In this document: piece by piece, positions 28,498 to 39,959 of the stretch
Layout: every line of letters begins with the position of its first letter
How positions within the stretch are numbered: the stretch's first letter is position 1
Assembly: GCA_963921195.1 (NCBI GenBank)
Contig: OY992540.1
Span: 135,334,694-135,398,693 of the forward strand
Direction: 5' to 3'
DNA length: 64,000 nucleotides
DNA from: Pegoplata infirma
Lineage: Eukaryota > Arthropoda > Insecta > Diptera > Anthomyiidae
Position numbers and translations under genes: made by a program
The notes under the pieces: model-generated
What the model saw: the letters and a program-made list of their open reading frames with translations, nothing else
The model's database searches: none
What the model was told of the DNA's origin: nothing

Positions 28498-28590
28498 AGT
28501 GTGTGTTTATTGTTTTAGTGTGTGTGTGTGTATGTATTCCCTAGGTATACATATGTTTATATATTTTGTATGTGTGTGTGTGTGCATTGT
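28498..28590. repeat. GT/TATG microsatellite
   Basis: Interrupted GTGTGTGTGT and TATGTGTGTG runs spanning about 90 bp; the sequence switches between (GT)n and TATG motifs. Confidence 0.85.
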
Positions 28591-28860
28591 TTCGTTTTAT
28601 ATAACACACACATAATTCGTTAAAATTTACGAATACACATAATCGTGTTAACTAGTAACAGTTTTTTTACTTATATAAACTTCGTATTTGAAGAACATCG
28701 GGTCTGGGTTAGTAGGTGAAATACGATTAAAAACGTCATGTTTTGTTTGTGTTGAGCTGATACTGCTGCTGCTGTATTGTGCGTTGCGTTGTGTTTTCCT
28801 TTTTTTTTTTGGGAAATTGAAAATGCTCTTGCACATCATCTCTACATGTTTATTAAATAT

Positions 28861-28883
28861 ATCGTATCGTATCGTATCGTATC
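28861..28883. repeat. ATCGT pentanucleotide microsatellite
   Basis: Four perfect ATCGT copies and a partial fifth. Confidence 0.9.
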
Positions 28884-29408
28884 TATCTACTGTGTTGAGT
28901 TAAAGTTGAGTATATTGTATGTATAAGTAAATAATATGTGTAGTTATATTCTTTAAAATTAATATTAAATACATAAAGGATCTTAAAAGAATCGAATCAA
29001 TTTATATACATACGATTTTAATCGTATTTTGGTAATGTTTTATCGAAAAAAAATAATGGTCAAGTGAAGTACTTTATAAGGGGGTTAGGAGGGCCTTTAA
29101 TAATGTAATGCCGAACTTGATAACTGATTAAACCATTAGGGGACACGTACCCAGTGCCCCGACCTTGCGGTGGCCCCGATTATATTTCCGTTCACGATCA
29201 TATTTTCGTTCCTGATCATATTGCATTTTATACAGTTTTTTTTAAGCGCATAACACGTTTTTTAAAGCAAAATAAATTTTTTTAATTTGTTTTAAAAGTA
29301 AATTTTACATTTTCGAAAACTTAGAAAAAGTCTCAGATTAAAACACATTTTTCGTTTACTTAGAAAAAGTCTCAGATTAGAAAAAATATAAATCTAAGAA
29401 TTTGTCTA

Positions 29409-29659
29409 TACACAGAAAAAAAAAAATTTCCAACTGAATTTTTCAGTTGTATCAACTCAAAATTCGGTTGCTGCTACTAAATTTCGATGTGGCAGACGAA
29501 TTTTTTAGTTGTTTCAACTAAAATACAGTTGTATTAACAAAATTTAGTTATAACTACAGATATTTAGTTGTTTTAAACTTAACACATATGCATCAACCGA
29601 ATTTTTGTTGCAACAACTGAGTTTCAGTTGGAAATTGGTAAATTTGTTTTCTGTGTGTA
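29409..29659. mobile_element. MITE with TACACAGAAAA ends
   Basis: The left end TACACAGAAAAAAAAAAATT joins TTCCAACTGAA. The right end reverse-complements to TACACACAGAAAACAAATTT followed by TTCCAACTGAAAC. The 251-bp body is rich in CAACTGAA/TTCAGTTG and TTTAGTTGT motifs. Non-coding. Target duplication unclear. Confidence 0.65.
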
Positions 29660-29718
29660 GGAATATTCGTCCTATATAGTAGAATGTTTCAGATCTGAGA
29701 CATTTCGATTATGGAATA

Positions 29719-30287
29719 ACACTCAGAAAATTATGTAAGTTACTACATGTTAGTTGTTTGTATATTTTACAGTAGTTAGTTGTTTTCAACTACAAAGTCA
29801 GTTGTTTTTGTATGAAAAATATCAAACAACTATTTCAGTTAGTTATTTTAAGTCGTTTTTTTTAAACAACTAACAAAAAAGTACTGTAATGTATTAACAG
29901 TTATTTAAAGTAGTTAATTTTATTTTTTTTATCTCTAAAAAATTTTCAAAGTTTTTTTCCAAAAAATATTAATAAATTTTCGTTTTTTTTATTTTTCACA
30001 ACTTTAAAAAAAAAAAAACTTGGAAAAATTTTGGTCTTCAATTTTTTTTCTGAAAAATTTTTTGAAAAAAAAAAATATATTGATTAATTTATTTTTACTA
30101 CATTTTAGTTGTTTTGAATACAAATGTAAGTTGTTTTTCCTACATAAGTCAGTTGTTTTTTGTCAGTTAAAATAACTAACATTGTTAGTTGATTTAACTG
30201 AAAAAGTAGTTGACCCCAAAATAACCTACAAAGTAGTTATTTTAACTGACATTTTCAGTTGATTTTACTAACATAATTTTTTTAGTG
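29719..30287 (+). mobile_element. MITE family 'ACACTCAGAAAATTATGTAAG', copy 1
   Basis: Ends ACACTCAGAAAATTATGTAA (left) and CTAACATAATTTTTTTAGTG (right). The body is full of AGTTGTTT and AACAACTA motifs, with an A/T-rich centre. A second copy of the same length class lies inverted at 57408-57973, with matching order throughout, which confirms the boundaries. Non-coding. Confidence 0.75.
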
Positions 30288-30700
30288 AAGCTTAAAATTC
30301 TGAGACAGAAAAATTAGAAGAAATTAGATTCCCAAGGTAATTTAAAACAAAAAATTTAGTAAAATCAGAAAAGTAAGTTATAAGTTTTGTCGCATCAAAA
30401 AAATTGTAAATTTACAGTTTTATTGGTAAAAAGTTTGTAAAATAAGAAAAAAGCTCGTTAGTTTTACAAGGAATTTTCGTAAAATAGGAGGTAGCAAAAA
30501 ATTTAGTAAGGTCACAAAAACTCCTTGTAAGTTTTGTCTCGTCAAAAAAGTTGTAAAATTACAATATTATTGGTAAAAAGCTAGTAAAATTACAAAAAAG
30601 CGTGTAATTTTTACAAGGATTTCTCGTAAAATAGGAGGTAGCGAAAAATAAAAGTTACAAGCCCTTTTTTATCATTTTACAAAGTTTTTTTTGAGTGAAA
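30288..30700. repeat. GTAAATTTACAA repeat region
   Basis: Two imperfect direct copies (about 30400-30510 and 30530-30650) of a block with TTGTAAATTTACAG, ATTGGTAAAAAG, TTTTACAAGGA and CGTAAAATAGGAGGTAGC. Related sequence occurs at 56700-57060 and 59640-59960. Non-coding. Confidence 0.55.
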
Positions 30701-30759
30701 CTTTTTCTTTACGACAGTTTCAAATTCTAATAAAGAAAAGTCTCACTTTTTCTATATAA

Positions 30760-31240
30760 AAATCCCTTACCTACATTTTTTCTTTACGGTTTAAGATTTT
30801 GAGACATTTTTCCATAGGACCTTTTTCTTATAGAAAAAGTCTCAGATTCTGTGGCATTTTTCCCTATAGAAAAATCCCCAGATAATGAGACCTTTTTAGT
30901 ATAGGAAAATTCTCAGATATATAGAAATATTAACAGATTCTGAGACCTTTTTCGAACAAAAAACCTAGATTTTGAAAACTTTTTCCTTTTGAAAAAGCCT
31001 TGGACTCTGAGACCTTTGTCCTATAGAAAAAGTTCAGATTGTGAGTCTCAGATTCTGAGACATTCTTCCCATAGAAATAGTCTATAGACTTTTTTCCTAT
31101 AGAAAAAGTATCAGATTTGGGAACTTTTTTCCTATAGAAAAAGTCTTAGATTCTGAGACATTTTTCCTATAGAAAAAGTCTCAGATTCTGAGACATTTTT
31201 CCTATAGAAAAAGTCTCAGATTCTGAGACATTTTTTTTTA
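30760..31240. repeat. 35-bp minisatellite (TCTCAGATTCTGAGA...CTATAGAAAAAG)
   Basis: The last three units (31136-31240) are nearly identical with a 35-bp period; earlier ones are diverged. Each unit holds the odd palindrome TCTCAGATTCTGAGA and the even palindrome CTATAG within TTTTTCCTATAGAAAAAG. The same unit family recurs at about 40840-41060, 54540-55230 and 58540-58770. Confidence 0.75.
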
Positions 31241-31250
31241 TAATTTAAGT

Positions 31251-31433
31251 ATGCGCGATAAATTGAAAGACCACGAGATTTATAAAAAGATCCAAGAAGT
31301 TTATTTAACCAGGAACGTCAATACGTCTCAAGATATTTTCACAAAACTGAAGTTTCAATACAATTATTTAAAGACAAACCAAACTAAAAACATGAACAAA
31401 GTTTTCTATAAATTACAAAGTGTTTTACAGTAG
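31251..31433 (+). other. 60-codon ORF embedded in minisatellite, unassigned
   Basis: The frame begins directly after the minisatellite and is flanked by minisatellite-like sequence again at about 31455. Composition is Lys/Asn/Gln/Tyr-rich, with an amphipathic YKKIQEVYLTRNVN...IFTKLKFQYNYLK pattern that could be a scrap of a helical DNA-binding domain. I do not recognise it, and it may be chance. Confidence 0.15.
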
Positions 31434-31599
31434 AACATAAATATATATAAAACAACATTTTTCCTATAGAAAAACTCTGAAAAAGTTTCAGATTTTGATA
31501 AATTTTGTCTATAAATAAATGCTAATACTAGATTTTAATAGATCAAAAATTGGATCAGTGGGGAACGTTGAGAGCACTTTCCCATCGCGATAAATATAC

Positions 31600-31935
31600 C
31601 AAATATATCATTTATTTAACAAAAATAAAAAAAAAACATATAAAAATGTGTATTTTTTCAGAGGTTGGTTTAGTTCTTTAAGGGGGAACTTTTTTCCCCC
31701 TGGCCCAATTTTGCCCATTCATGAACTTAACCTGCCTATGAACATGAGACATATTTGTGCCAAACTTAAGGACTCTAGCTGTTTTATTTTGGACTACATC
31801 GTGTTATCTACAGGCAGACGGACGGATCGACGGACATTCATAGAAGTATGCGGTTTCCGACCGATATTTCGATGCGTTACAAACGAAATGGCAAAGTGAG
31901 TATACCCCCATACGGTGGTTGGAGGGTATAAAAAA
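31600..31935 (-). mobile_element. mini-me-like element, copy 2
   Basis: On the minus strand: CCCTCCAACCACCGTATGGG, then CATTTCGTTTGTAACGCATC, GAAATATCGGTCGG, GTCCGTCGATCCGTCCGTCT, then AGGTTAAGTTCATGAATGGG. The order and the last block match copy 4 at 42145-42520, so the two belong to one subfamily. Non-coding; the 83-codon + strand ORF (31648-31899) lies across it. Confidence 0.65.
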
Positions 31936-31949
31936 ACTTAAATTCTAAT

Positions 31950-33437
31950 TGTTTCCTTAACTAACAGTAACCGTTTTAAATTTCAAATAGCGAAATCTAG
32001 AGTTTACCATCATAAATTTTCAATTAAGAAACTTAAATTGCAATTGTCTCCTAAACTAAAGGTAATAGAGACAAAAGAGCGAAATTTTGAGATCACATGA
32101 TTTCTTTTTTTTAAATCCAAATTAGCAAAATCTGGAGATCATTATCAAAAATTTCAAAAATCTTGTTTGTTTAAGAAACTTTAAGTTTAAATATTTTCTT
32201 AACTAACGGAAATAAAGATAAAAACGCGAAATCTGGAGATCACAATCAAAAATTAACAAAAATCCATACACTAAGAATATTTTTGCTAAAAATTTTTTTT
32301 TAAATAATTTTCTTAACTAATGGTGGTAGCCAAAATAGCAAAATCTGTCAAAAGAAATTGTCAAAAATTAATCTTTTGTTATACGTTTGTTTTTAAGAAA
32401 CTTTAATTGCAATTATTTCCGTAACTAAAGGTGGTAGACACAAAATATTTTATTTTATCATCTTGTAAAATTTACAAAAAATTTTGGTATATCCAAAATG
32501 GCGAAATATGAAGATCACCATGGAAAATTTTCAAAAATCATTTTTTTTAAGAAACTTAAACTGCAATTATTTTCTTTTCTAAAGGTAATAGATTTAAAAA
32601 AAAAAATCATTTCCTTAACTAATGGTGGTATAGTCAGAATAGCATAATTTGGTGAAATTTTTAAAAATCTATTTTTTATACATTTGTTTTTAAGAAACTT
32701 AAATTGAAATTATTTCTGTAACAAACAGTGGTAGACCCAAAATGTTGAAATCTGGTGATCTACATATATTGAATGTTTTTTTTTTTTAATTTAAATTCTG
32801 ATTATTTCCTTAACTTATGGTGTTAGATCAAAAATAGAGAAATCTGGAGGTTGAAAAAAGAAAATTCTGGAAATCACCATCAAACATTTTTAAAATCTTT
32901 ATTTTAATAAATATTTTTATTAAAAACAAAAGTTAATAGATCTAAAAAAGCGAAATCGGGAGATCACCATAAAAAAGTTCCAAAAATCTATTAAAAAACT
33001 TAAATGTAAAATTTTTTTAAAACTAACGGTGGTAGAGTCAAAATAGCGAAATCGGGATATCACCATAAAAAAATTCTAAAAATCGATTAAAACTTAAATT
33101 TAATTTTTTTTTAAACTAACGGTGGTAGAGTCAAAATAGCGAAATCTGGTGATTTTTTTTTTTTTTTTGCTTTAAGAAATTTAAATTGCAATTATTTTCG
33201 TAACTAAAGGTGGTAGACCCAATATCTGTATTGAAATTTTTTATTTTAAAAACTTAAATATACTAGATTATTTCCTTAACTTACGGTGTTTAATTCAAAA
33301 TAGCGAAATCTGGAGATCACGATCAAAAATATATATATTTTTTAAGAAACTTAAATTGAAATCATTTCCTTTACTAAAATTAATAGAGTTAAAATTCCAA
33401 ATTGTGGAGATCACCATCAAAAATTACCCAAAATCTA
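31950..33437. repeat. Degenerate ~100-bp satellite, left block
   Basis: About 14 diverged units are recognised by AAAATAGCGAAATCTGGAGA, TCACCATCAAAAATT, TTTAAGAAACTTAAATTG and TTTCCTTAACTAACGGTGG. Spacing is about 90-115 bp. The array continues at 36845-37510 after the foldback insertion. Confidence 0.7.
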
Positions 33438-33441
33438 TATA

Positions 33442-36400
33442 TGAGCTTTTCGGAAGCCAATGTGGCCAAATCCCGCCCACAATATTTCGAGTAAATCGTT
33501 GTTAAAGTTTAAAGGTTTTCCAAAATTCCCTGTTAAATACTCATTGAAAATCTCATAAAAAATTAACTTAAGAATGCTAAATCTCTTATTATACCAAATT
33601 TCTAATTGAAACGATTGTTAGTTCCAAGAAAAAAATAGCGGTTTTTCATCTTTTTCTGATGAAAAATAAAAAAAAAAAAATGATTTTTTTTTAAGTCAAT
33701 TTTATATTTTTATCTTATTTTGGTTTGCTTTAAGATTTAGAAAAAAATAAAAAAAAATTCTAAATAAAATTTTTCTCGCGAAAAATCGATTTTTTAATGT
33801 TTTTTGGTCACTTTGGCCTCGGAAAAAATTGAAAAATTCTTCAGAGAAAAAATTATTTTTTTTTTTTTAAATTAATTTTATATTTTTAACTTATTTTGGT
33901 TTGGTTTAATATTTGGAAAAAAATAAAAAAAAAATTCTAAAAAAAATTTTCATACGAAAAATCGATTTTTTAATGTTTTTTTTGTCATTTTGGCCTCGGA
34001 AAAAGTTGAAAAATTCTTCAGAGAAAAAATTATTCTTTTTTTTTAAGTTAATTTTATATTTTCAACGTATTTTGGTTTGCTTTAAGATTTAGAAAAAAAT
34101 AAATAAAAAATTCTAAAAAAAAATTTTCATACGGAAAATCGATTTTTTAAGGTTTTTTTGGTCACTTAGGCCTTGGAAAAAATTGAAAAATTCTTCAGAG
34201 AAAAAATTATTTTTTTTTTTAATTAATTTTATATTTTTAACTTATTTTGGTTTGGTTTAATATTTGGAAAAAAATAAAAAAAAAATTCTAAAAAAAAATT
34301 TTCATACGAAAAATCGATTTTTTAATGTTTTTTTGCCATTTTGGCCTCGGAAAAAGTTGAAAAATTCTTCAGAGAAAAAATTATTTTTTTTTTAAGTTAA
34401 TTTTATATTTTTAACGTATTTTGGTTTGCTTTAAGATTTAGAAAAAAATAAAAAAAAAATTCTAAATAAAATTTCTCTCGCGAAAAATCGATTTTTTAAT
34501 GTTTTTTGGTCACTTTGGCCTCGGAAAAAATTGAAAAATTCTTCAGAGAAAAAATTATTTTTTTTTTTAAATTAATTTTATATTTTTAACTTATTTTGGT
34601 TTGGTTTAATATTTGGAAAAAAATAAAAAAAAAAATTCTAAAAAAAAATTTTCATACGAAAAATCGATTTTTTAATGTTTTTTTGTCATTTTGGCCTCGG
34701 AAAAAGTTGAAAAATTCTTCAGAGAAAAAAATTTTTTTTTTTTTAAGTTAATTTTATATTTTTAACGTATTTTGGTTTGCTTTAAGATTTAGAAAAAAAT
34801 AAATAAAAAATTCTAAAAAAAATTTTCATACGGAAAATCGATTTTTTAAGGTTTTTTGGTCACTTTGGCTCGGAAAAAATTGAAAAATTCTTCAGAGAAA
34901 AAATTATTTTTTTTTTTAAATTAATTTTATATTTTTAACTTATTTTGGTTTGGTTTAATATTTGGAAAAAAATAAAAAAAAAAATTCTAAAAAAAATTTT
35001 CATACGAAAAATCGATTTTTTAATGTTTTTTTGTCATTTTGGCCTCGGAAAAAGTTGAAAAATTCTTCAGAGAAAAAATTATTTTTTTTTTAAGTTAATT
35101 TTATATTTTTTTATTTTTTTTTTATTTTTTTCTAAATCTTAAAGCAAACTTAAATACGTTAAAAATATAAAATTAACTTAAGAAAAAATAATTTTTTCTC
35201 TGAAGAATTTTTCAATTTTTTCCGAGGCCAAAGTGACCAAAAATCATTAAAAAATCGATTTTTCGTGTGAGAAATTTTTTTCAGAATTTTTTTTTTATTT
35301 TTTTCTAAATCTTAAAGCAAATTAAAATACGTTAAAAAAATAAAATTAACTTAAAAAAAATAATTTTTTCTCTGAAGAAGTTTTCAATTTTTTCCGAAGC
35401 CAAAGTGACCAAAAAATATTAAAAAATCGGGTTTTCGTATGAAAATTTTTTTTTTAGAAATTTTTTCTCTGAAGAATTGTTAAGTTTTTTCCGAGGCCAA
35501 AGTGACCAAAAAACATTAAAAAATCGATTTTTTGTATACATTTTTTTTTTAGAATTTTTTTTTTATTTTTTTCTAAATCTTAAACCAAACCAAAATACGT
35601 AAAAAATATAAAATTAACTTAAAAAACAAATAATGTTTTCTCTGAAGAATTTTTCAATTTTTTCCGAGGCCAAAGTGACCAAAAAACATTAAAAAAACGA
35701 TTTTTCGCGTGAGAATTTTTTTTTTATTTTTTTCTAAATCTTAAAGCAAATTAAAATACGTTAAAAAAAAAAATTAACTTAAAAAAAAAATATTTTTTCG
35801 CTGAAGAAGTTTTCAATTTTTTTCGATGCCAAAGTGACCAAAAAACATTAAAAAATCGATTTTTCGTATGAAAAATTTTTTTTAGATTTTTTTTTTATTT
35901 TTTTCTAAATCTTAATGCAAACCAAAATACGCCAAAAATATAAAATTAACTTAAAAAAAAAAATTTTTTTCTCTGAATTTTTTCCGAGGCCAAAGTGACA
36001 AAAAAAAATTAAAAAATCGATTTTTCGTCTGAGAAATTTTTTTCAGAATTTCTTTTTATTTTTTTCTAAGTCTTAAAGCAAATTAAAATACGTTAAAATA
36101 ATAAAATTAACTTAAAAAAAATAATTTTTTCTCTGAAGAATTTTTCAATTTTTTCCGAGGCCAAAAAACATTAAAAAATCGATTTTTCGTATGAAAATTT
36201 TTTTTAGAATTTATTTTTTATTTTTTTCTAAATCTCAAAGCAAACCAAAATACGTTAAAAATATAAAATTAACTTAACAAAATAAAATAATTTTATCTCT
36301 AAAAAATTTTTCAATTTTTTCCGAGACCAAAGTGACCAAAAAACATTAAAAAATCGATTTTTCGTATGAAAAATTTTTTTTAGAATTTTTTTTTTTTATT

Positions 36401-36840
36401 TTTTCTAAATCTAACAGCAAACCAAAATACGTTAAAAATATAAAATTTACTTAAAAAAAATATTTTTTTCTCTGAAGAATTTTTCAATTTTTTTTTTAGT
36501 CCATTAAAAACTAGATTTTTTGTAAGAAAAAATTTCCTACAGAATTTTTTTTTTTTTTATCTTAAAGCAAACAAAAAGAAGATATAAACAGGAAATATAT
36601 ATTTTTTTCAATTAACTTTTTTTAAATGGTCATAAAAAAGCTGGAGTTGAACTTTTTGGCTTCGGAAATTTTTTAAAATTTTTTCCGTAGCCAAATTAAT
36701 TTTGTTTTTTTAGTTGTGTTAACTAAAATTTAACGAAATGATGATTCGCACATACAAACTTAGTGTTGAATTACATATTTTAAAACGATAAAATCAAAAA
36801 AAAATTTGGGATTTGGCCAGACTGGCTTCCGAGAAGCTCA
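33442..36840. mobile_element. Foldback element 3 with tandemly repeated arms
   Basis: Termini TGAGCTTTTCGGAAGCCAAT (left) and, reverse-complemented, TGAGCTTCTCGGAAGCCAGT (right), continuing through TGGCCAAATCCC. It is flanked by TATA at 33438-33441 and 36841-36844. The left arm holds eight units of about 175 bp (33700-35100) containing AAAAATCGATTTTTTAATG, TTTTGGCCTCGGAAAAA and TTCTTCAGAGAAAAAAT. The right arm (35110-36560) has about nine inverted, more diverged units. It is inserted in the ~100-bp satellite. Long tandem-repeat inverted arms recall Drosophila FB elements, but the sequence and target differ. Confidence 0.8.
33700..35100 (+). repeat. Higher-order tandem repeat (A-B-C-B, ~700 bp)
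   Basis: ATCGAT landmarks fall at 33785, 33961, 34138, 34313, 34487, 34663, 34837 and 35011 (spacing 174-177). Three unit types are told apart by the bases before it: CTCGCG (A: 33785, 34487), CATACG (B: 33961, 34313, 34663, 35011) and CATACGG (C: 34138, 34837). The order A-B-C-B occurs twice, giving a higher-order period of 698-702 bp. Confidence 0.8.
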
Positions 36841-36844
36841 TATA

Positions 36845-37510
36845 TGGAATATTTTTGAATTTCAATTACTTCCTTAATGAACGGTGGTAGAGACAAAATA
36901 GTGAAATCTGTTGATCACCATAAGCAATTGTGAAATATTTATTTTTTTTATAATTCTTTTTAAAAAACTTAAATCTGAATCACATATTTCCTAAGCTTAA
37001 AAAGCGAAATCTGGAGGTCACCATAAAAAATTTCCAAAAATGTGTCAAAAACTAGAGTCAATTTTTTTTTTTTAAAGATTTGTTTTTAAGATATTCCAAT
37101 TATTTCCGTAACTAACGGTGGTACACCCAAAATGGCTTAATCTATTGATCATCATTTAAAATTTCCAAAAAAATGTTATTAATTTTTTTTTTTAACATAA
37201 GTTCCGATTATTTCCTTAATTTACGTTGTTAAATCCAAAATAGCGAAATCTGGAGATCACCATCAAAAATTCCAAAAATCTAATTTTGTTTAAGAAAATT
37301 AAATTGCAAGTATTTCCGTAACTAATGGTTATAGAGGTTTAAAGCCCGAATTCTGGAGATCACCATAAAAATTTTTCCATCAATATTTTATTGAATATTT
37401 TTGTTAAAAACTTGAATTTAAATTATTTCCTTAACTAACTGCCGTAGAGTCAAAAATAGCGAAATCTGTTGATCTTTCATAAAAAATTTCCAAAAATCTA
37501 TTGTATGTAT
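36845..37510. repeat. Degenerate ~100-bp satellite, right block
   Basis: Continues the array of 31950-33437 with units near 36893, 37005, 37129, 37240, 37340 and 37453 (GCGAAATCTGGAGATCACC, AATTTCCAAAAATCT). It ends near 37510 at GTGGAGGGTATTTAA, a mini-me-like tail motif. Confidence 0.7.
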
Positions 37511-38222
37511 GATTATGTTTTAGTCATTGTGGAGGGTATTTAACCTTTATGCTCGTTAACGTTTGAAATAAAAATTTTTAATTGTTGTCACTCAATCCTC
37601 TTTGATGTAGCAGTCTTTTTCACAAAAATATTGCTTTCATTTAAAACTCTGTCTATTATACACATAAATATTTATAAATAAGTACTTGTAACTATGATTG
37701 TCATAGAGAAAAAATAGAAGCGTTAGAAATGACATTTGAAAAATGATATAAACAAAACCCCTTATGGTGTTATTAACATTATTTCGTGGAAAATAAAAAA
37801 AAAACCAACAAAAAAACTAAAAAATGAACACGACGAGATATAAAAGAGCGTACTTAAGAGAGTAAAATTTAATAAAAAAAACAACAACTAAAATGAATTA
37901 CAGAAATTCTAGAAGATTTTTTAATATAAATATTTATACATTTTCTACAAACGAGTACATGAAATATGCATAACTGTTTTGATATTCATACATACAAATA
38001 TTTTTATTAATAGGACGACCGAACGACCGTCCTTAGTTCTGTTTATTTTTCTTATTTTTCATTCTTATTGTTGTCTTCGGGAGATAAATCTCTTCATAGT
38101 TAAAGAAACGGAACTTGTTTTCTTTTGTTTAAGATGGTTTTCCACACAAAGAAACAAAGAAAAGAACAAAACAGCTGATTCATTTCCTTATACACTATTA
38201 TTCTTACAGACATACAGACATA
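37511..38222. other. AT-rich DNA without recognised genes
   Basis: No repeat family matched and no coding signal. An 86-codon ORF (37979-38239) has no recognisable domain. Possibly unique host DNA. Confidence 0.35.
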
Positions 38223-39732
38223 TGAACATTTCCATTTAACTTTTGATTTTAAGGTTTAAAAAATATTAAAAATTTTTTTGAGGGCACATCAAAATCGCTT
38301 AGTACGCGTATAAACATGCATTTGGAAGGTTCAAATCCGTTTGCGTGAAGAACTTCCAGCTGACGGCGCGAAAGTTATGACGGTTTAAAGATTTTAATTG
38401 AAAACAAAAAATCTCAAAATTACAATTATTATTAGAATTTAACAAAATCAACGTTAATTAATGTTTCATACTATCCCCAATAAAAGCCGTATAAATTACG
38501 TCCATTTACGTGGATATACAATCAGATTTTTACGATAAAAGTTTGTTTTAAAAAGTTGCTCTATTAATGCTTGATATTCAATTTACGCGAAATCTAATGA
38601 CAATGGACCAAATTAAAGGTCATATTCGGATTTAGCACCCTCAAATTAGTTAAGAAACTTGTGCATTATGCAAAATTGTGAATTTTTAAAAGTGATGCAA
38701 TTTCTGATTAATGAAATTTTGAAAGATGCATAAAATCCACAATCTTCAAAATTTATCAATGCCGCTCAGTTTTGAGATAAAGCTTTATAAGTACCAGCAA
38801 TTGCCATTCATAGAAATGAATTTCTATTAGCGGTTTGGGTGTGCCCTGGCGGTTTATCTGGAGACAAAATTGGCGCGTTTTCAGCGTACAGTTACATTAA
38901 AACCCAATTTTTGCACACGATCCATAATACGCACTACAAGCAGTCGCTGACGGGTATATTTTAAATCTAAATTCTTTTCGCGTGAAAATACAAGCAAAAG
39001 TTTAAAATCGTGAAATGTCAGATTTTTGCAAAATTTTTGCTAATCAAAATTTTAACACGCTATATCGATTTTATTATAAAAAATCAAAAAATATTTGGAT
39101 CACGCGATGTGCTGGCCACTTTTAAGTAATATTGCGAATGTGCCTCGCAAAAAAGTGGATTTTTGATGACTTTCACGTTTTGTCTCTCAACCTTTGTCTA
39201 GCTAGTACTCCGCTCCTATTGAGGGCACATTCATGAGATCGGTTTTAAACTGTAGGGAATTACGACAGCTATCATTCTTCGTATTAGCTTTTGAAAAGTA
39301 TGAAGCGGCGCAAATTTTCTGATAAAAAAACGACGAAAAATTTAAAATGAAGAAATTTTAACTTCAAACCGTTACCACCAAATAACTTTTTTATTATTGA
39401 TGGCACATCAAATTCATAAATACATCTTTTTTGAACAAGTATAGGGATCATATATTTTAAATCTTTGAAGAATACGTTGGACGGCGCAAGTACAATAGGC
39501 CAAAGAGTACATAATTTTTATGAAATTTCAATCGACTTTTCCACATTTCGGAAGTTTGATTGTCGCTAACTACCGCAAATTAACCTTTTTGGCCTTAAGC
39601 GTTTGTAAGCTAATTGCATTAGAAGTCCTTTATGCATTTCTATCAGTAGATAGCCATTTGAATGCAAATAAAAAAAGTGTTTGCCAAAAAACCAAAATTT
39701 CAAAGAAATGAAAAGTTAAATGGAAATGTCCA
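38223..39732. mobile_element. TIR element, TGRACATTTCC ends
   Basis: The left end TGAACATTTCCATTTAACTT and right end, reverse-complemented TGGACATTTCCATTTAACTT, match for about 25 bp. Flanks are CATA (38219-38222) and TATA (39733-39736), so a TATA-like target with TG...CA ends is plausible, as for foldbacks 1-3. The 1.5-kb interior repeats GAGGGCACAT or GATGGCACATCAAA at 38279, 39219 and 39400 and has no transposase. GC is slightly higher than around it. Confidence 0.55.
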
Positions 39733-39959
39733 TATACATATTTTAAATACTCGTTTGTATGAGTAAAATATGATAGTATACATACACACCCGCACAAGCC
39801 TCCTTTATTATATAGTTAAATTACACACAAACATACATATTTAATGTAGTTTGTATATGTACCTACTAATATACAGTATATTGCATTTAGAATGATTACC
39901 CAAAGATCTGTCATAGCAAGAAAAAAACTTTCGATCTCAAAGTTTTAATAAAATAAGTT

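Larger units (their letters stand above)
28154..29408. other. Probably unique DNA with microsatellites
   Basis: No transposon match inside the window. It holds GT-rich microsatellites (about 28498-28590, GTGTGTGTGTGT), an ATCGT pentamer repeat (28861-28883), and a GC-richer patch at 29080-29180. ORFs here (e.g. 28421-28615, made of repeated GTGT codons) are low complexity. Possibly host intronic or intergenic sequence. Confidence 0.4.

Noticed and set aside
38296..38339. Possible tRNA: GGTTCAAATCC B box with an A-box-like CGCTTAGTACG 33 bp upstream
   Set aside because: T-arm and acceptor stems do not pair, so no cloverleaf; chance match inside a transposon.
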